From Nonomuraea muscovyensis (GTDB lineage Bacteria > Actinomycetota > Actinomycetes > Streptosporangiales > Streptosporangiaceae): a DNA stretch of 64,000 nt. The notes under the pieces were generated by a model. It made no database searches and was not told the origin of the DNA. It saw only the letters and a list, made by a program, of their open reading frames with translations. The stretch spans positions 682,001-746,000 of the forward strand of contig NZ_JACHJB010000001.1 in NCBI RefSeq assembly GCF_014207745.1, given 5' to 3'. Positions 48,468 to 56,740 of this stretch are shown in pieces (position 1 is the first letter of the stretch; each line of letters opens with the position of its first letter). The translations under genes were made by a program, and so were the position numbers.

Positions 48468-50399
48468 ATGCAGCCGACTGCCGAGTTCTACGACAGGGTC
48501 GGGATGGCTCTGGTGGGAAGCGTCGTCCATGGCGGCATCACGCTGGTCGGCAAGCTCGTCGCCACGCGACGGCTGGACCCGCAGGACGTCGCCAGGTTGC
48601 GGGCCCTGTACGTGCCGGACAGCGACACGCTGGAGCGAGCCGTCATCGCCGCCCGCGATAGAGGCGCGGTCGTGCTCTGCGCGGAGCCCGGAAGCGGTCG
48701 CCGCATCACCGCAGTCAGTGTTGCGGCCGATCTCGGCCTGGTCCCCGAGTGGCTGACCATCGACCAGATCGACCAGGACGACGTACGTGCCGGAATGCAG
48801 CGCGAAGCGGGCAAGGCATACCTGCTGAACCTGCAGGAGAGCGATCCCGACGTGTTGCCAGCGGTGGGCCGGGAGTTGGGAGACTACATCACGCGTTTGC
48901 GTGAGGTGGGGTCTTGCCTGGTGGTCCTGGCCACGGGACAGGAACTCGGTGCGCTGGACCTCGCCGTCGTCCCCGAGGTCGTCAAGCTGCGCCCGAGTGA
49001 CAGACGGCGGGTGTTCCTGGCACACCTGGAGCAGTGGTTCTCTCCAGACGAGGCGTCGGCTTGGGTTCATGACCAGCGGATCGGCGCCGCGCTGGACGAC
49101 GCCTCCACCCAGGACGCCGTCACGCTGGCTGAGCACGTCCACGAATCAGGTCACCGCGCCCCGCACCTGGGCGCCGACGAGGTGCTCGCGGCCTATCACC
49201 ACTGGGAAACGGAGCTCAAAGGCTGGTTCAGTGCCACACAGGAGCCGAGTCACGGATATCGGCGGGCACTGCTGTTGGCCGTGGCGGCGCTGGAGGGCGC
49301 ACCGGTGGGCAGGGTGTTCAGCGCCACCGACCGCTTGTGCGAGGCCGTCGGTATCGACCATCCTCCTGGCCGGGGTCTGATCGGTCCGGGCATCAGGACG
49401 CACCTGCAACAGGTGAACGCGACGTGCGTGGACGGCACGGCGGTGTTCGAGCGCCCGCGGTACGGCTCCGCCGTGCTGGACCACGTGTGGGCTGACCGGC
49501 CGAACTTTCAGGAGCATCTGACCACCTGGCTCAGAGGGCTGGACGACGACCGTCCAGCCGAGATCCTGCTGCGCCTGGCCATGGACAACCGCCTGCCCGA
49601 CCTGGTGGTGGGCACGGTCGAGGAGTGGGCCGGCCGAAATCCGGACCGCGCGGCCGGCATGCTCACGGCGGCGGCGATGAGCGACGAACTCGGCCGGGCA
49701 CTCCGCGGCAAGATGTACCAGTGGGCTAAGACCGGGCCGAACGAGGCACTGCTCGTGGTGGTCGCGATGGTGTGCGGTGGCCCATTGGCCGACACGTTCG
49801 ACCGGATCGCGTTCACCCGGCTCAGGCATTTGGCCGGACGCAGGCTGCAGCGGGTCGACGCCGCCGTGCTGGCCGTCCTGGCCGAGCTGGTCACTCGACC
49901 GCAGTTGCGCGCCCGGACCATCGCAGAGGTGGTGAAGTGGGCCGAGTCCGGCGGGCGCGCCCAGGCCGCGGCTACGGAGGCCTTCCTCCATCTGAGCGGT
50001 CTGCGCTCCGCCAACGGTTCTTTGGTCCTGGTGCCGGAATCGACACGCGAAGCTCCGTTGATCACCGCATTGGCCGATGGATGGCGGGCGGTCCTGCGTG
50101 CGCCCGAACGGACCGCCGAGGCCAAGAGAGTGGCGGTGGAGTGGCTGGAGGACGTGGCGCAGGGGCGCGCCAACGGTGACGTGATCTGCCAGATCTTCCC
50201 TCGCGCCTGCCGCTCCAGCATGGACACCGGCCTGCTCACCCGACTCGTCTGGCACTGGTCCCAGTCCGCGCCAGACGACGGTGTCGACCGCGAGGGCCTG
50301 TGCGTCCAGCTCATGCGCCGGATCGGGGAATCCGATCGGCTCACGCCGGGGCTGTCCCCCGCGTACGACGTGGAAGGGACTCCCGGATGGGATTCCTAG
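48468..50399 (+). CDS. NLR-like P-loop/helical-repeat sensor with N-terminal amyloid-like motif
   Basis: A 643-aa protein. Residues 7-24 (FYDRVGMALVGSVVHGGI) match the C-terminal motif of the cyclase in 11 of 20 aligned places. A P-loop-like segment follows at 70-82 (CAEPGSGRRITA), in which the Walker A Lys is replaced by Arg78, then a Walker B-like AYLLNLQES. A middle part (about 150-320) and a long C-terminal helical repeat region (about 350-600) complete a sensor-like shape. I read it as a STAND/NLR relative with a modified nucleotide site. ATG 48468 follows the cyclase by three bases. The final 13 bases overlap the next gene. The trigger is unknown. Confidence 0.65.
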   Translation: MQPTAEFYDRVGMALVGSVVHGGITLVGKLVATRRLDPQDVARLRALYVPDSDTLERAVIAARDRGAVVLCAEPGSGRRITAVSVAADLGLVPEWLTIDQIDQDDVRAGMQREAGKAYLLNLQESDPDVLPAVGRELGDYITRLREVGSCLVVLATGQELGALDLAVVPEVVKLRPSDRRRVFLAHLEQWFSPDEASAWVHDQRIGAALDDASTQDAVTLAEHVHESGHRAPHLGADEVLAAYHHWETELKGWFSATQEPSHGYRRALLLAVAALEGAPVGRVFSATDRLCEAVGIDHPPGRGLIGPGIRTHLQQVNATCVDGTAVFERPRYGSAVLDHVWADRPNFQEHLTTWLRGLDDDRPAEILLRLAMDNRLPDLVVGTVEEWAGRNPDRAAGMLTAAAMSDELGRALRGKMYQWAKTGPNEALLVVVAMVCGGPLADTFDRIAFTRLRHLAGRRLQRVDAAVLAVLAELVTRPQLRARTIAEVVKWAESGGRAQAAATEAFLHLSGLRSANGSLVLVPESTREAPLITALADGWRAVLRAPERTAEAKRVAVEWLEDVAQGRANGDVICQIFPRACRSSMDTGLLTRLVWHWSQSAPDDGVDREGLCVQLMRRIGESDRLTPGLSPAYDVEGTPGWDS

Positions 50400-51172
50400 A
50401 GCGAATGGAGGCGCGCTTCACCCATCGACGTCACGGCGAGTGGGTCGCACACTCCACCCGTCACGCGGTCCTCTTGCGCAGCGCGCCAGAGGACCTGGAC
50501 GTCCGCGTGCAGCTCGAACTGTCCTGGCTCCTACCTCCAGGGTCGGAACCGGCCAGGGACGTCGAGGCCGATGCATGCAAAGGCCTCACCTCGACAGTGA
50601 CCGAGGTGATCAAGCCGTTCTCGGTCCTGCATCGGGAGGAGGCGGAGAGCGCAGCGAATCTGGCCTTAGCCCGGTCTTGGTCATTCCAGCACCTCGCGCG
50701 GGCCCGTGCCGCCCTCAGCGTCGAACCGGAGGCGATCGAGTTCGCTCGCGAGCGGATGCTGCGGGACCTGGAAACCCGGCGGCGGCGAGATATCCAGCGC
50801 GCGGAGCTGGACCGGCTGGAGTCACTGAGAGAGACGATGCTGCGCGATGCTGCCACAGCGCGCCTGTGGTGGACCGGCGGAGACCCTGCGAAGCTGCTGC
50901 AGCTCACCGAGCACGGGGACAAGTTCGAACGTGCCCTCAGCCTGCTCGCTTCCAGCCCGGGAGGCGCCGGCGCCTCACGGGAGGAGGCCGTGGTGGCCGA
51001 GACCGTACGGGACTTTCTCACCGGCCTCCAGCCGGAGCATCGTGTCTTCCTGCTCCACCAGCTCGTCAAGGTGTTCTCCGGCTACGAACGACCGGACCTG
51101 GCCGCCCGGCTGAACGGCCAGGCCGGGGAGAGCCCGCCCGGCGCGGCCAGTCCGCCGGGTTCCGGCCGGTGA
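50387..51172 (+). CDS. Coiled-coil protein of unknown function in the cyclase operon
   Basis: A 261-aa protein that overlaps the preceding gene by 13 bp, so it is translated with it. No family is recognised. An N-terminal part (about 1-75) contains short strands (VRVQLELSWLLPPG). A long helical region follows (about 85-165), rich in Arg, Glu and Leu (ERMLRDLETRRRRDIQRAELDRLESLRETMLRD), probably a coiled coil. The last 20 residues are Pro/Gly-rich. There are no membrane segments. It may be a scaffold, adaptor or trigger of the sensor-cyclase pair. Confidence 0.7.
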   Translation: MGFLERMEARFTHRRHGEWVAHSTRHAVLLRSAPEDLDVRVQLELSWLLPPGSEPARDVEADACKGLTSTVTEVIKPFSVLHREEAESAANLALARSWSFQHLARARAALSVEPEAIEFARERMLRDLETRRRRDIQRAELDRLESLRETMLRDAATARLWWTGGDPAKLLQLTEHGDKFERALSLLASSPGGAGASREEAVVAETVRDFLTGLQPEHRVFLLHQLVKVFSGYERPDLAARLNGQAGESPPGAASPPGSGR

Positions 51173-51176
51173 GGGG

Positions 51177-51494
51177 TCAGTGGCCCACGGCCTGGCGGGA
51201 GGTGAGGGCGTCGAGGAGGCCGGGGAAGGCGTGGTCCATCTCGGCGCGGCGCAGGGCGTTCATCCGCGAGGTCCCGACGTAGTACTGCCGGATCAGGCCC
51301 GCCTCGCGCAGCACCTTGAAGTGGTGGGTGGCGGTGGACTTGCTGACCGGCATGTCGAAGGTGCCGCAGGCGAGGTCGTGGCCGGCGGCGTCGAGCTGCG
51401 TGACGATGCTCCGGCGTACCGGATCCACCAGGGCCTCCAGCACCTGTTGCAGGTCGAACTCGGACACCTCGGGATGCGGCGGCGTGCGTTCCAT
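51177..51494 (-). CDS. ArsR-family helix-turn-helix repressor
   Basis: A 105-aa repressor with winged helix LEALVDPVRRSIVTQLDAAGHDL, then MPVSKSTATHHFKVLREAGLIRQYYVGTSRMNALRRAEMD. It lacks the CxC metal site of ArsR proper and probably binds an organic signal or redox state. I chose ATG 51494 (MERTPPHPEVSEF). A TACTAT hexamer lies seven bases upstream, so it may be leaderless. It is divergent from the oxidoreductase that it probably controls. Confidence 0.88.
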   Translation of the reverse strand: MERTPPHPEVSEFDLQQVLEALVDPVRRSIVTQLDAAGHDLACGTFDMPVSKSTATHHFKVLREAGLIRQYYVGTSRMNALRRAEMDHAFPGLLDALTSRQAVGH

Positions 51495-51502
51495 GAGCCC
51501 AT

Positions 51503-51539
51503 AGTACGACAGTGGTCGAAGTTTGACAGCCATCGTACT
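51503..51539. promoter_or_regulatory. Inverted repeat in the arsR/oxidoreductase divergent promoter
   Basis: AGTACGA (51503-51509) and TCGTACT (51533-51539) are perfect 7-bp arms 23 bp apart. The left arm overlaps the arsR -10 hexamer, and the right arm follows a consensus TTGACA (51523-51528) for the oxidoreductase. A repressor bound at both would shut both genes. Confidence 0.6.
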
Positions 51540-51584
51540 TGTGGGGCACAGTGGTCGCGTCGGCGATGAGCGAAGGAGTGCGGC

Positions 51585-52583
51585 GTGGCAAGGACTGTGC
51601 GTTTCCATGAGATCGGCGGGCCCGAGGTGATGCGGCTGGAGGACGTGGAGCCAGGCGAGCCGGGACCCGGTGAGGTGCGGATCCGGGTGGACGCGATCGG
51701 CGTCAACCGGGCCGAGGCGTTGTTCCGGCTGGGGGTGTACATCGAGCAGGTCAAGCAGTTCCCCGCCCGGCTCGGCACCGAGGGCGCCGGGGTGATCGAG
51801 GCGGTCGGGCCGGGGGTGACGGGGTTCGCGGTGGGGCAGGCGATCAGCATCGTGCCGGCCTTCTCACAGAACGACTACGGCGTGTACGCCGAGCGGGCCA
51901 TCGTGCCGGCGAGCGCGCTCCTGCCCCGTCCGGACGGGGTGGACGCGGTGTCCGGGGCCGCCGTCTGGATGCCGTACCTCACGGCGTACGGCGCGATGGT
52001 GGAGGTGGGCCGGATCCGGCCGGGCGACGTGGCGGTGGTGAACGCGGCCTCCAGCAGCGTCGGGCTGGCCGCCATCCACACGGCCGACCGGCTGGGCGCC
52101 ACGCCGATCGCCGTCACCCGGACGCGCGACAAGCGGCAGCGGCTGATCGAGGAGGGCGCGGCCGAGGTGATCGTCTCGGAGGAGGAGGACGTGACGGCCC
52201 GCGTGCTGGCGCTGACCGGCGGCAGGGGCGCCGAGTACGTGTTCGACGCCGTCGCCGGGCCGGGCGTGGCGGAGCTGGCCCGAGCCGTGGCCCCCGGCGG
52301 GACGCTGTTCCTGTGGGGCATGCTGAGCGGGCAGCCGACGCCCTACCCGGGGTTCGACCTGGGCATGCCGGCGCTCAACATGCGCACGTACACGGTGCAC
52401 GAGATCACCAGGGACCCGGAGCGGCTGCGCCGCGGCGCGGCGTTCGTCTCCTCGGGCCTGCGCTCCGGCGCCTTCCGCCCGGTGGTGGACCGCGTGTTCC
52501 CGCTGGAGGAGATCGCGGCGGCGCACCGGCACATGGAGTCCGGCACCCAGGTCGGCAAGATCGTGGTCAGCGTGGCCCACTGA
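51585..52583 (+). CDS. Quinone oxidoreductase-like alcohol dehydrogenase (MDR family)
   Basis: A 332-aa medium-chain reductase. The N-terminal GroES-like domain shows GPEVMRLEDVEPGEPGPGEVRIRVDAIGVNRAEALFRLG and FPARLGTEGAGVIEAVG. The cofactor fold VAVVNAASSSVGLAAIHTADRLGATPIAV is at about 146-174. There is no zinc-binding cysteine cluster. AAGGAG precedes the GTG by nine bases. The divergent ArsR gene and the inverted repeat between them suggest induction by an electrophile or similar compound. Confidence 0.9.
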   Translation: MARTVRFHEIGGPEVMRLEDVEPGEPGPGEVRIRVDAIGVNRAEALFRLGVYIEQVKQFPARLGTEGAGVIEAVGPGVTGFAVGQAISIVPAFSQNDYGVYAERAIVPASALLPRPDGVDAVSGAAVWMPYLTAYGAMVEVGRIRPGDVAVVNAASSSVGLAAIHTADRLGATPIAVTRTRDKRQRLIEEGAAEVIVSEEEDVTARVLALTGGRGAEYVFDAVAGPGVAELARAVAPGGTLFLWGMLSGQPTPYPGFDLGMPALNMRTYTVHEITRDPERLRRGAAFVSSGLRSGAFRPVVDRVFPLEEIAAAHRHMESGTQVGKIVVSVAH

Positions 52584-52590
52584 AGGGGCC

Positions 52591-53640
52591 TCATCCGTGG
52601 TGGCGGGAGCGGATGCCGGTGATGCGGCGCAGCACGTCCCACCAGAACGGCGCGCCGAACATCAGCGCCACGTACGTCAGCAGGTAGCCGGGCCAGTGGC
52701 TGGGGGTGGTGAGGCGGTCCCACCAGGCGGCGCCGTTCCAGTGGACGGCCGGGTCGCCCTCGGCCGGGACGGACACGCTGACGATCGCGTGGTCGAACAC
52801 CTTGACCAGGGCGGGCTGGCTGAGCGTCTCGGTGATGCACGGCACCGGGTCGGACCGCTCGCAGCGCGCCCGCAGCTCGTCGTAGGCGTCGGGCCCGGCC
52901 TCGGTGACGGCGGTCACGGAGGCGCGGAAGGCGTTGTCGCGCAGCAGCGTCTTGCCGTACTCCAGGCCGTCCATGGTGAACAAGAGCGTCACCACCAGGC
53001 CCAGGGCGGCCAGCACCCACTTGACGTACCTCTTGTACAGCATCGACAGGCGGTGCATCTCGCCGTCGAACCAGCTCTCCACGCCCTGCCGGAACCGGTC
53101 GAGGTCGCGCTGCGCGCTCTCCCAGACGCCCTTGAGGTGGCCGTGGAGGGGGCTGCCCATCGACTTGAGCTTGGCCAGCAGCCCGTCGACGCCGCCCTCC
53201 TCGGCCGCCGCCATCTCCAGCACGGCCCCGGCGAAGCGCCCCGGCGGGAGGTTCGCGATGCTGGTGCGGCCCCGCGTGGGGTGGTCGATCTCGCGGACCC
53301 GCTGGTAGAGCAGGTTGGTGACGGCGTCCTGCGCCTTGGTCTCCTGGGCGGGCACCGTGGCCGCCTCGGCGGGAGCCGGCTGGTCGCTGTGGGGCGGGCG
53401 GGGGTCGCGGGCGAACGGCAGCGCCGCGAACACGTCGCGCACTCCGGCGGGCAGCCACGAGCGGCCCTGGGCGTCGCTGCCGTCGAGGGTGTCGCGCAGG
53501 AAGGCCCACAGGAACTTGCTGCGGATGGCCAGCAATCGTACGAACGCCTCGTTCACGCCGCTGACCAGCAACGACAGCAGCAGGAACGCCAGCACCACGC
53601 CTAAGGCGAGATCCACGTAGACCGACAGCAAAGTGATCAC
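52591..53640 (-). CDS. Membrane protein of unknown function
   Basis: A 349-aa protein with a hydrophobic N-terminal helix (about 8-29), a cytoplasmic region of about 170 residues, a second helix at 207-224, an outside loop with two cysteines (RCERSDPVPC), and a third helix near 318-340. The N-terminal LVSGVNEAFVRLLAIRSKFLWAFLRDTLDG is a pattern I have seen in unnamed actinobacterial membrane proteins. GTG 53640 is chosen because it starts the first helix and has AAGG before it. It follows glnE on the same strand with a 68-bp gap. Function cannot be assigned. Confidence 0.72.
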   Translation of the reverse strand: MITLLSVYVDLALGVVLAFLLLSLLVSGVNEAFVRLLAIRSKFLWAFLRDTLDGSDAQGRSWLPAGVRDVFAALPFARDPRPPHSDQPAPAEAATVPAQETKAQDAVTNLLYQRVREIDHPTRGRTSIANLPPGRFAGAVLEMAAAEEGGVDGLLAKLKSMGSPLHGHLKGVWESAQRDLDRFRQGVESWFDGEMHRLSMLYKRYVKWVLAALGLVVTLLFTMDGLEYGKTLLRDNAFRASVTAVTEAGPDAYDELRARCERSDPVPCITETLSQPALVKVFDHAIVSVSVPAEGDPAVHWNGAAWWDRLTTPSHWPGYLLTYVALMFGAPFWWDVLRRITGIRSRHHG

Positions 53641-53708
53641 CCCGCGCCTTGATACACCCCCGCGGCGGCCCGCGCAACGCGAAATGGCGGAATCAGGACC
53701 CGCGGACG

Positions 53709-56660
53709 TCAGGACTCGTAGAAGACGCGCTCCACGACCTGTCGGGCGCGGCGGGTGACGCGGCGGTAGTCGTCGAGGAAGTCCTGCGAGCCGTCCGGCG
53801 GATAGCCGAGGATACGGGCCAGCAGCAGGCGTTCGCGCGCGTCGGCGGGGACGCTGTCGCCCGGCCGGCCCCGTACCAGCATGATGGCGTCGCGGATGCG
53901 GGAGGCGAAGCGCCACGCCTCCTCCAGCACCACCTCGTCGGCCCGCGCGAGCAGGCGGGCCTCCACCGCCGCGCGCAGCGTCTGCAGGGTGCGGGTGGTG
54001 CGCAGGGCCGGGACGGCGCCGGCGTGGCGGAGTTGCAGGAGCTGGGCCACCCACTCCACGTCGGACAGCCCGCCGGGCCCCAGCTTGGTGTGCAGGGCGG
54101 GGTCGGCGCCGCGGGGCAGGCGTTCGGCCTCCATGCGGGCCTTGAGCCGGCGGATCTCACGGGCGGCGTCCTCCGGCAGGCCGCCGGGCGGGTAGCGCAG
54201 CTCGTCGATCATGGCGGTGAACGCCGCGCCGAGCGCGGGGTCGCCGGCGGAGAACCGGGCGCGCAGCAGCGCCTGCGCCTCCCAGGGGGACGACCAGCGG
54301 GCGTAGTAGGCGGCGTACGAGGCGAGCGTGCGGGCCAGGGGGCCCTGCCTGCCCTCCGGCCGCAGGTCGGGGTCGATGAGCAGGGGCGGGTCGGGGGCGG
54401 GGAGGCTGAGCAGGCGGCGCAGCTCGTTGGCGATGGCGAAGGCCGCGTCGGTGGCCTCCCGCTCGGCGGCGCCGGGCTCGGGAGAGTGGACGAACATGAC
54501 GTCCGCGTCGCTGGCGTAGGACGACTCCATGCCGCCGAGGCGTCCCATGGCGATGACGGCGAACCTGGTGGGCGGCTCGGCGCCCCGGTCGGCGCGCACC
54601 TTGCCGGTGGCGGCGTCGAGGGCGGCCTGGATCGTCACGTCGTTCAGCGCTGACAGCGCCACGCCGACCTGCTCGATGTCGACGAGCCCGAAGATGTCGG
54701 CGACGGCCGTGCGGAACAGCTCCCTGCGCCGCAGCGCCCGCACGGCCGTGACCGCGCTCTCGGGGTTGCCGGCGTGACGGGAGACGGCCGCGGCGGCCTC
54801 GGCCCGCAGCGACTCGGGCGGGCGGACGGCGAGGTCGTCGTCGGAGCCGAGCAGCGCGACGGCGTCGGGAGCGTGCGTGAGCAGGCCGGTGGCGTAGCGG
54901 CTGGTGCCGAGGACCCGCGCCATGCGGGCGGCCACGGCGGTCTCGTCGCGCAGCAGCCGCAGGTACCACGGCGTGGCGCCGAGCTTGTCGCTCACCTGGC
55001 GGAAGCCGAGCAGCCCGGCGTCGGGGTCGGGGGTGTCGGCGAACCAGCCGAGCATGACCGGCAGCAGCGTCCGCTGGATGGCCGCGCGCCGTGACACGCC
55101 CGCCGTGAGGGCGGCGATGTGGCGCAGCGCGCCGTCGGGATCGACGTAGCCGAGCGCCCGCAGCCGCGCGGAGGCCGCCGTGGGCGACAGCCGGGCCTCC
55201 TTCTCCGGCAGGCGGGCCACGGCCTGCAGCAGCGGGCGGTAGAACAGCTTCTCGTGCAGCCGCCGCGCCTCCCTGGCGTGCCGCCGCCAGCGGGCAGTGA
55301 ACTCCCCCACCGGGTCGGCCTGCATGCCGAGCGCCCGCCCGAGCCGGCGCAGGGCGCCGGGGTCCTCCGGCAGGACGTGGGTGCGGCGCAGCCGGTGCAG
55401 CTGGAGCAGGTGCTCGACCTGGCGCAGGAACGTGTACGCCTCGGCCAGGCCGCGGGAGTCGTCGCGGCCGACGTAGCCGCCCCGGGACAGGGCGGCCAGG
55501 GCGGGCAGCGTGGCGCGGCGGCGCAGCAGCGGGTCGAGCCGCCCGTGGACGAGTTGCAGGAGCTGCACCGCGAACTCGATGTCGCGCAGCCCGCCCGGCC
55601 CGAGCTTGAGCTGGCGGTCGCCCTCGGCGCGCACGTGGGCCTCGACCCTGCGGCGCATGGCCTGGACGTCCTCGACGAAGTTGTCGCGGGTGGCCGCCGA
55701 CCACACCAGCTCGTTGACCGCCTCGACGTAGGCGGCGCCGAGCTCCAGGTCGCCGGCCATCGGCCGGGCCTTCAGCAGCGCCTGGAACTCCCACGTCTTG
55801 GCCCAGCGGCGGTAGTAGGCCAGGTGGCTGGCCAGCGTGCGCACCAGCGGCCCCGACCGGCCCTCGGGTCGCAGCCCGGCGTCGACCTCCCACAGCGAGC
55901 CCTCGGGCGTGGCGGCCGAGCAGGCCCGCATCATGGCCTGGGCGAGCCTGGTCGCGGCGCGCAGCGCCTTGGTCTCGTCGGCGCCTTCGCGGGGCTCCGC
56001 CACGAAGATCACATCGACGTCGCTGATGTAGTTGAGCTCGCGGGCGCCGGCCTTGCCCATGCCGATCACCGCGAGGCGTACGTCGTCGCAGTCGTCGCCG
56101 GCCGGCAGTTCGGACCGGGCGATGGCCAGGGCGGCCTCCAGAGCGGCGCCGGCCAGGTCGGACAGCTCGCCGGTGACCTCGCCCAGCGTGGCCTCGCCGG
56201 TGAGGTCGCGGGCGGCCACGCGCGTCAGCCGGCCCCGGTAGGCGACGCGCAGCGCGGCGAGCGCGGCGGGCTCCGCGGCGCGGGGGCTCGGGTCCGCCGG
56301 GTCGCCGCCGACGGCGCGCAGCAGCTCGTCGCGGGCGTGGCCGGGTCCTGGCTCGCGGAGCAGGGCGAGCTGCTCCGGGTGGCGGGCCAGGTGGTCGCCG
56401 AGGGCGGCGCTCACGCCGAGGACGGCGAGGGTACGGGCGCGGAGCCGGTCGTCACCGCGCAGCGCGTCGAGGGCGTCGGGCGCCTGCTCGGCCAGCCGGG
56501 CCAGCGCGGCGAGCGCGAGGTCGGGGTCGGCGACGTCGACCAGCCCGTCGAGCAGGTCGTCGAACGCCGCTCCGCCCTGCTGGACGAGCCGGGCGGCGGT
56601 CGCTCCGTCGGCGAAGCCGAGCTTGGCCAGCCTCGCGGCGGTGGACTCGATCCTGGGCAC
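53709..56660 (-). CDS. glnE: Glutamine synthetase adenylyltransferase/deadenylylase
   Basis: A 983-aa bifunctional enzyme that adds and removes AMP on GlnA. Two nucleotidyltransferase domains are visible: IGMGKAGARELNYISDVDVIFVAEP (residues about 200-225) and IAMGRLGGMESSYASDADVMFVHSP (about 705-730). Each has the SDxD metal motif, and each is followed by a linker helix bundle. The first GSI-target, glnA, is 7.5 kb upstream in this window. GTG 56660 (VPRIESTAARLAKLGF) starts the family homology and has GGAGG close by. Actinobacterial GlnE is often needed to keep GlnA activity low in rich nitrogen. Confidence 0.96.
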   Translation of the reverse strand: MPRIESTAARLAKLGFADGATAARLVQQGGAAFDDLLDGLVDVADPDLALAALARLAEQAPDALDALRGDDRLRARTLAVLGVSAALGDHLARHPEQLALLREPGPGHARDELLRAVGGDPADPSPRAAEPAALAALRVAYRGRLTRVAARDLTGEATLGEVTGELSDLAGAALEAALAIARSELPAGDDCDDVRLAVIGMGKAGARELNYISDVDVIFVAEPREGADETKALRAATRLAQAMMRACSAATPEGSLWEVDAGLRPEGRSGPLVRTLASHLAYYRRWAKTWEFQALLKARPMAGDLELGAAYVEAVNELVWSAATRDNFVEDVQAMRRRVEAHVRAEGDRQLKLGPGGLRDIEFAVQLLQLVHGRLDPLLRRRATLPALAALSRGGYVGRDDSRGLAEAYTFLRQVEHLLQLHRLRRTHVLPEDPGALRRLGRALGMQADPVGEFTARWRRHAREARRLHEKLFYRPLLQAVARLPEKEARLSPTAASARLRALGYVDPDGALRHIAALTAGVSRRAAIQRTLLPVMLGWFADTPDPDAGLLGFRQVSDKLGATPWYLRLLRDETAVAARMARVLGTSRYATGLLTHAPDAVALLGSDDDLAVRPPESLRAEAAAAVSRHAGNPESAVTAVRALRRRELFRTAVADIFGLVDIEQVGVALSALNDVTIQAALDAATGKVRADRGAEPPTRFAVIAMGRLGGMESSYASDADVMFVHSPEPGAAEREATDAAFAIANELRRLLSLPAPDPPLLIDPDLRPEGRQGPLARTLASYAAYYARWSSPWEAQALLRARFSAGDPALGAAFTAMIDELRYPPGGLPEDAAREIRRLKARMEAERLPRGADPALHTKLGPGGLSDVEWVAQLLQLRHAGAVPALRTTRTLQTLRAAVEARLLARADEVVLEEAWRFASRIRDAIMLVRGRPGDSVPADARERLLLARILGYPPDGSQDFLDDYRRVTRRARQVVERVFYES

Positions 56661-56702
56661 CCCTCCATCTTGACAGGCGGCCGGGCGACCCGGCTTGAAT
56701 AG

Positions 56703-56718
56703 AACGCAACGTTGCGTT
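56703..56718. promoter_or_regulatory. 16-bp palindrome between glnE and the HXXEE gene
   Basis: AACGCAAC|GTTGCGTT is a perfect palindrome without spacer, followed by another GC. Sites of this form are common TetR-family operators. It lies 22 bp before the HXXEE gene and 42 bp before glnE, and could control either. No TetR gene is adjacent. Confidence 0.6.
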
Positions 56719-56740
56719 GCATTTCGATGGAGGAGGCGGC

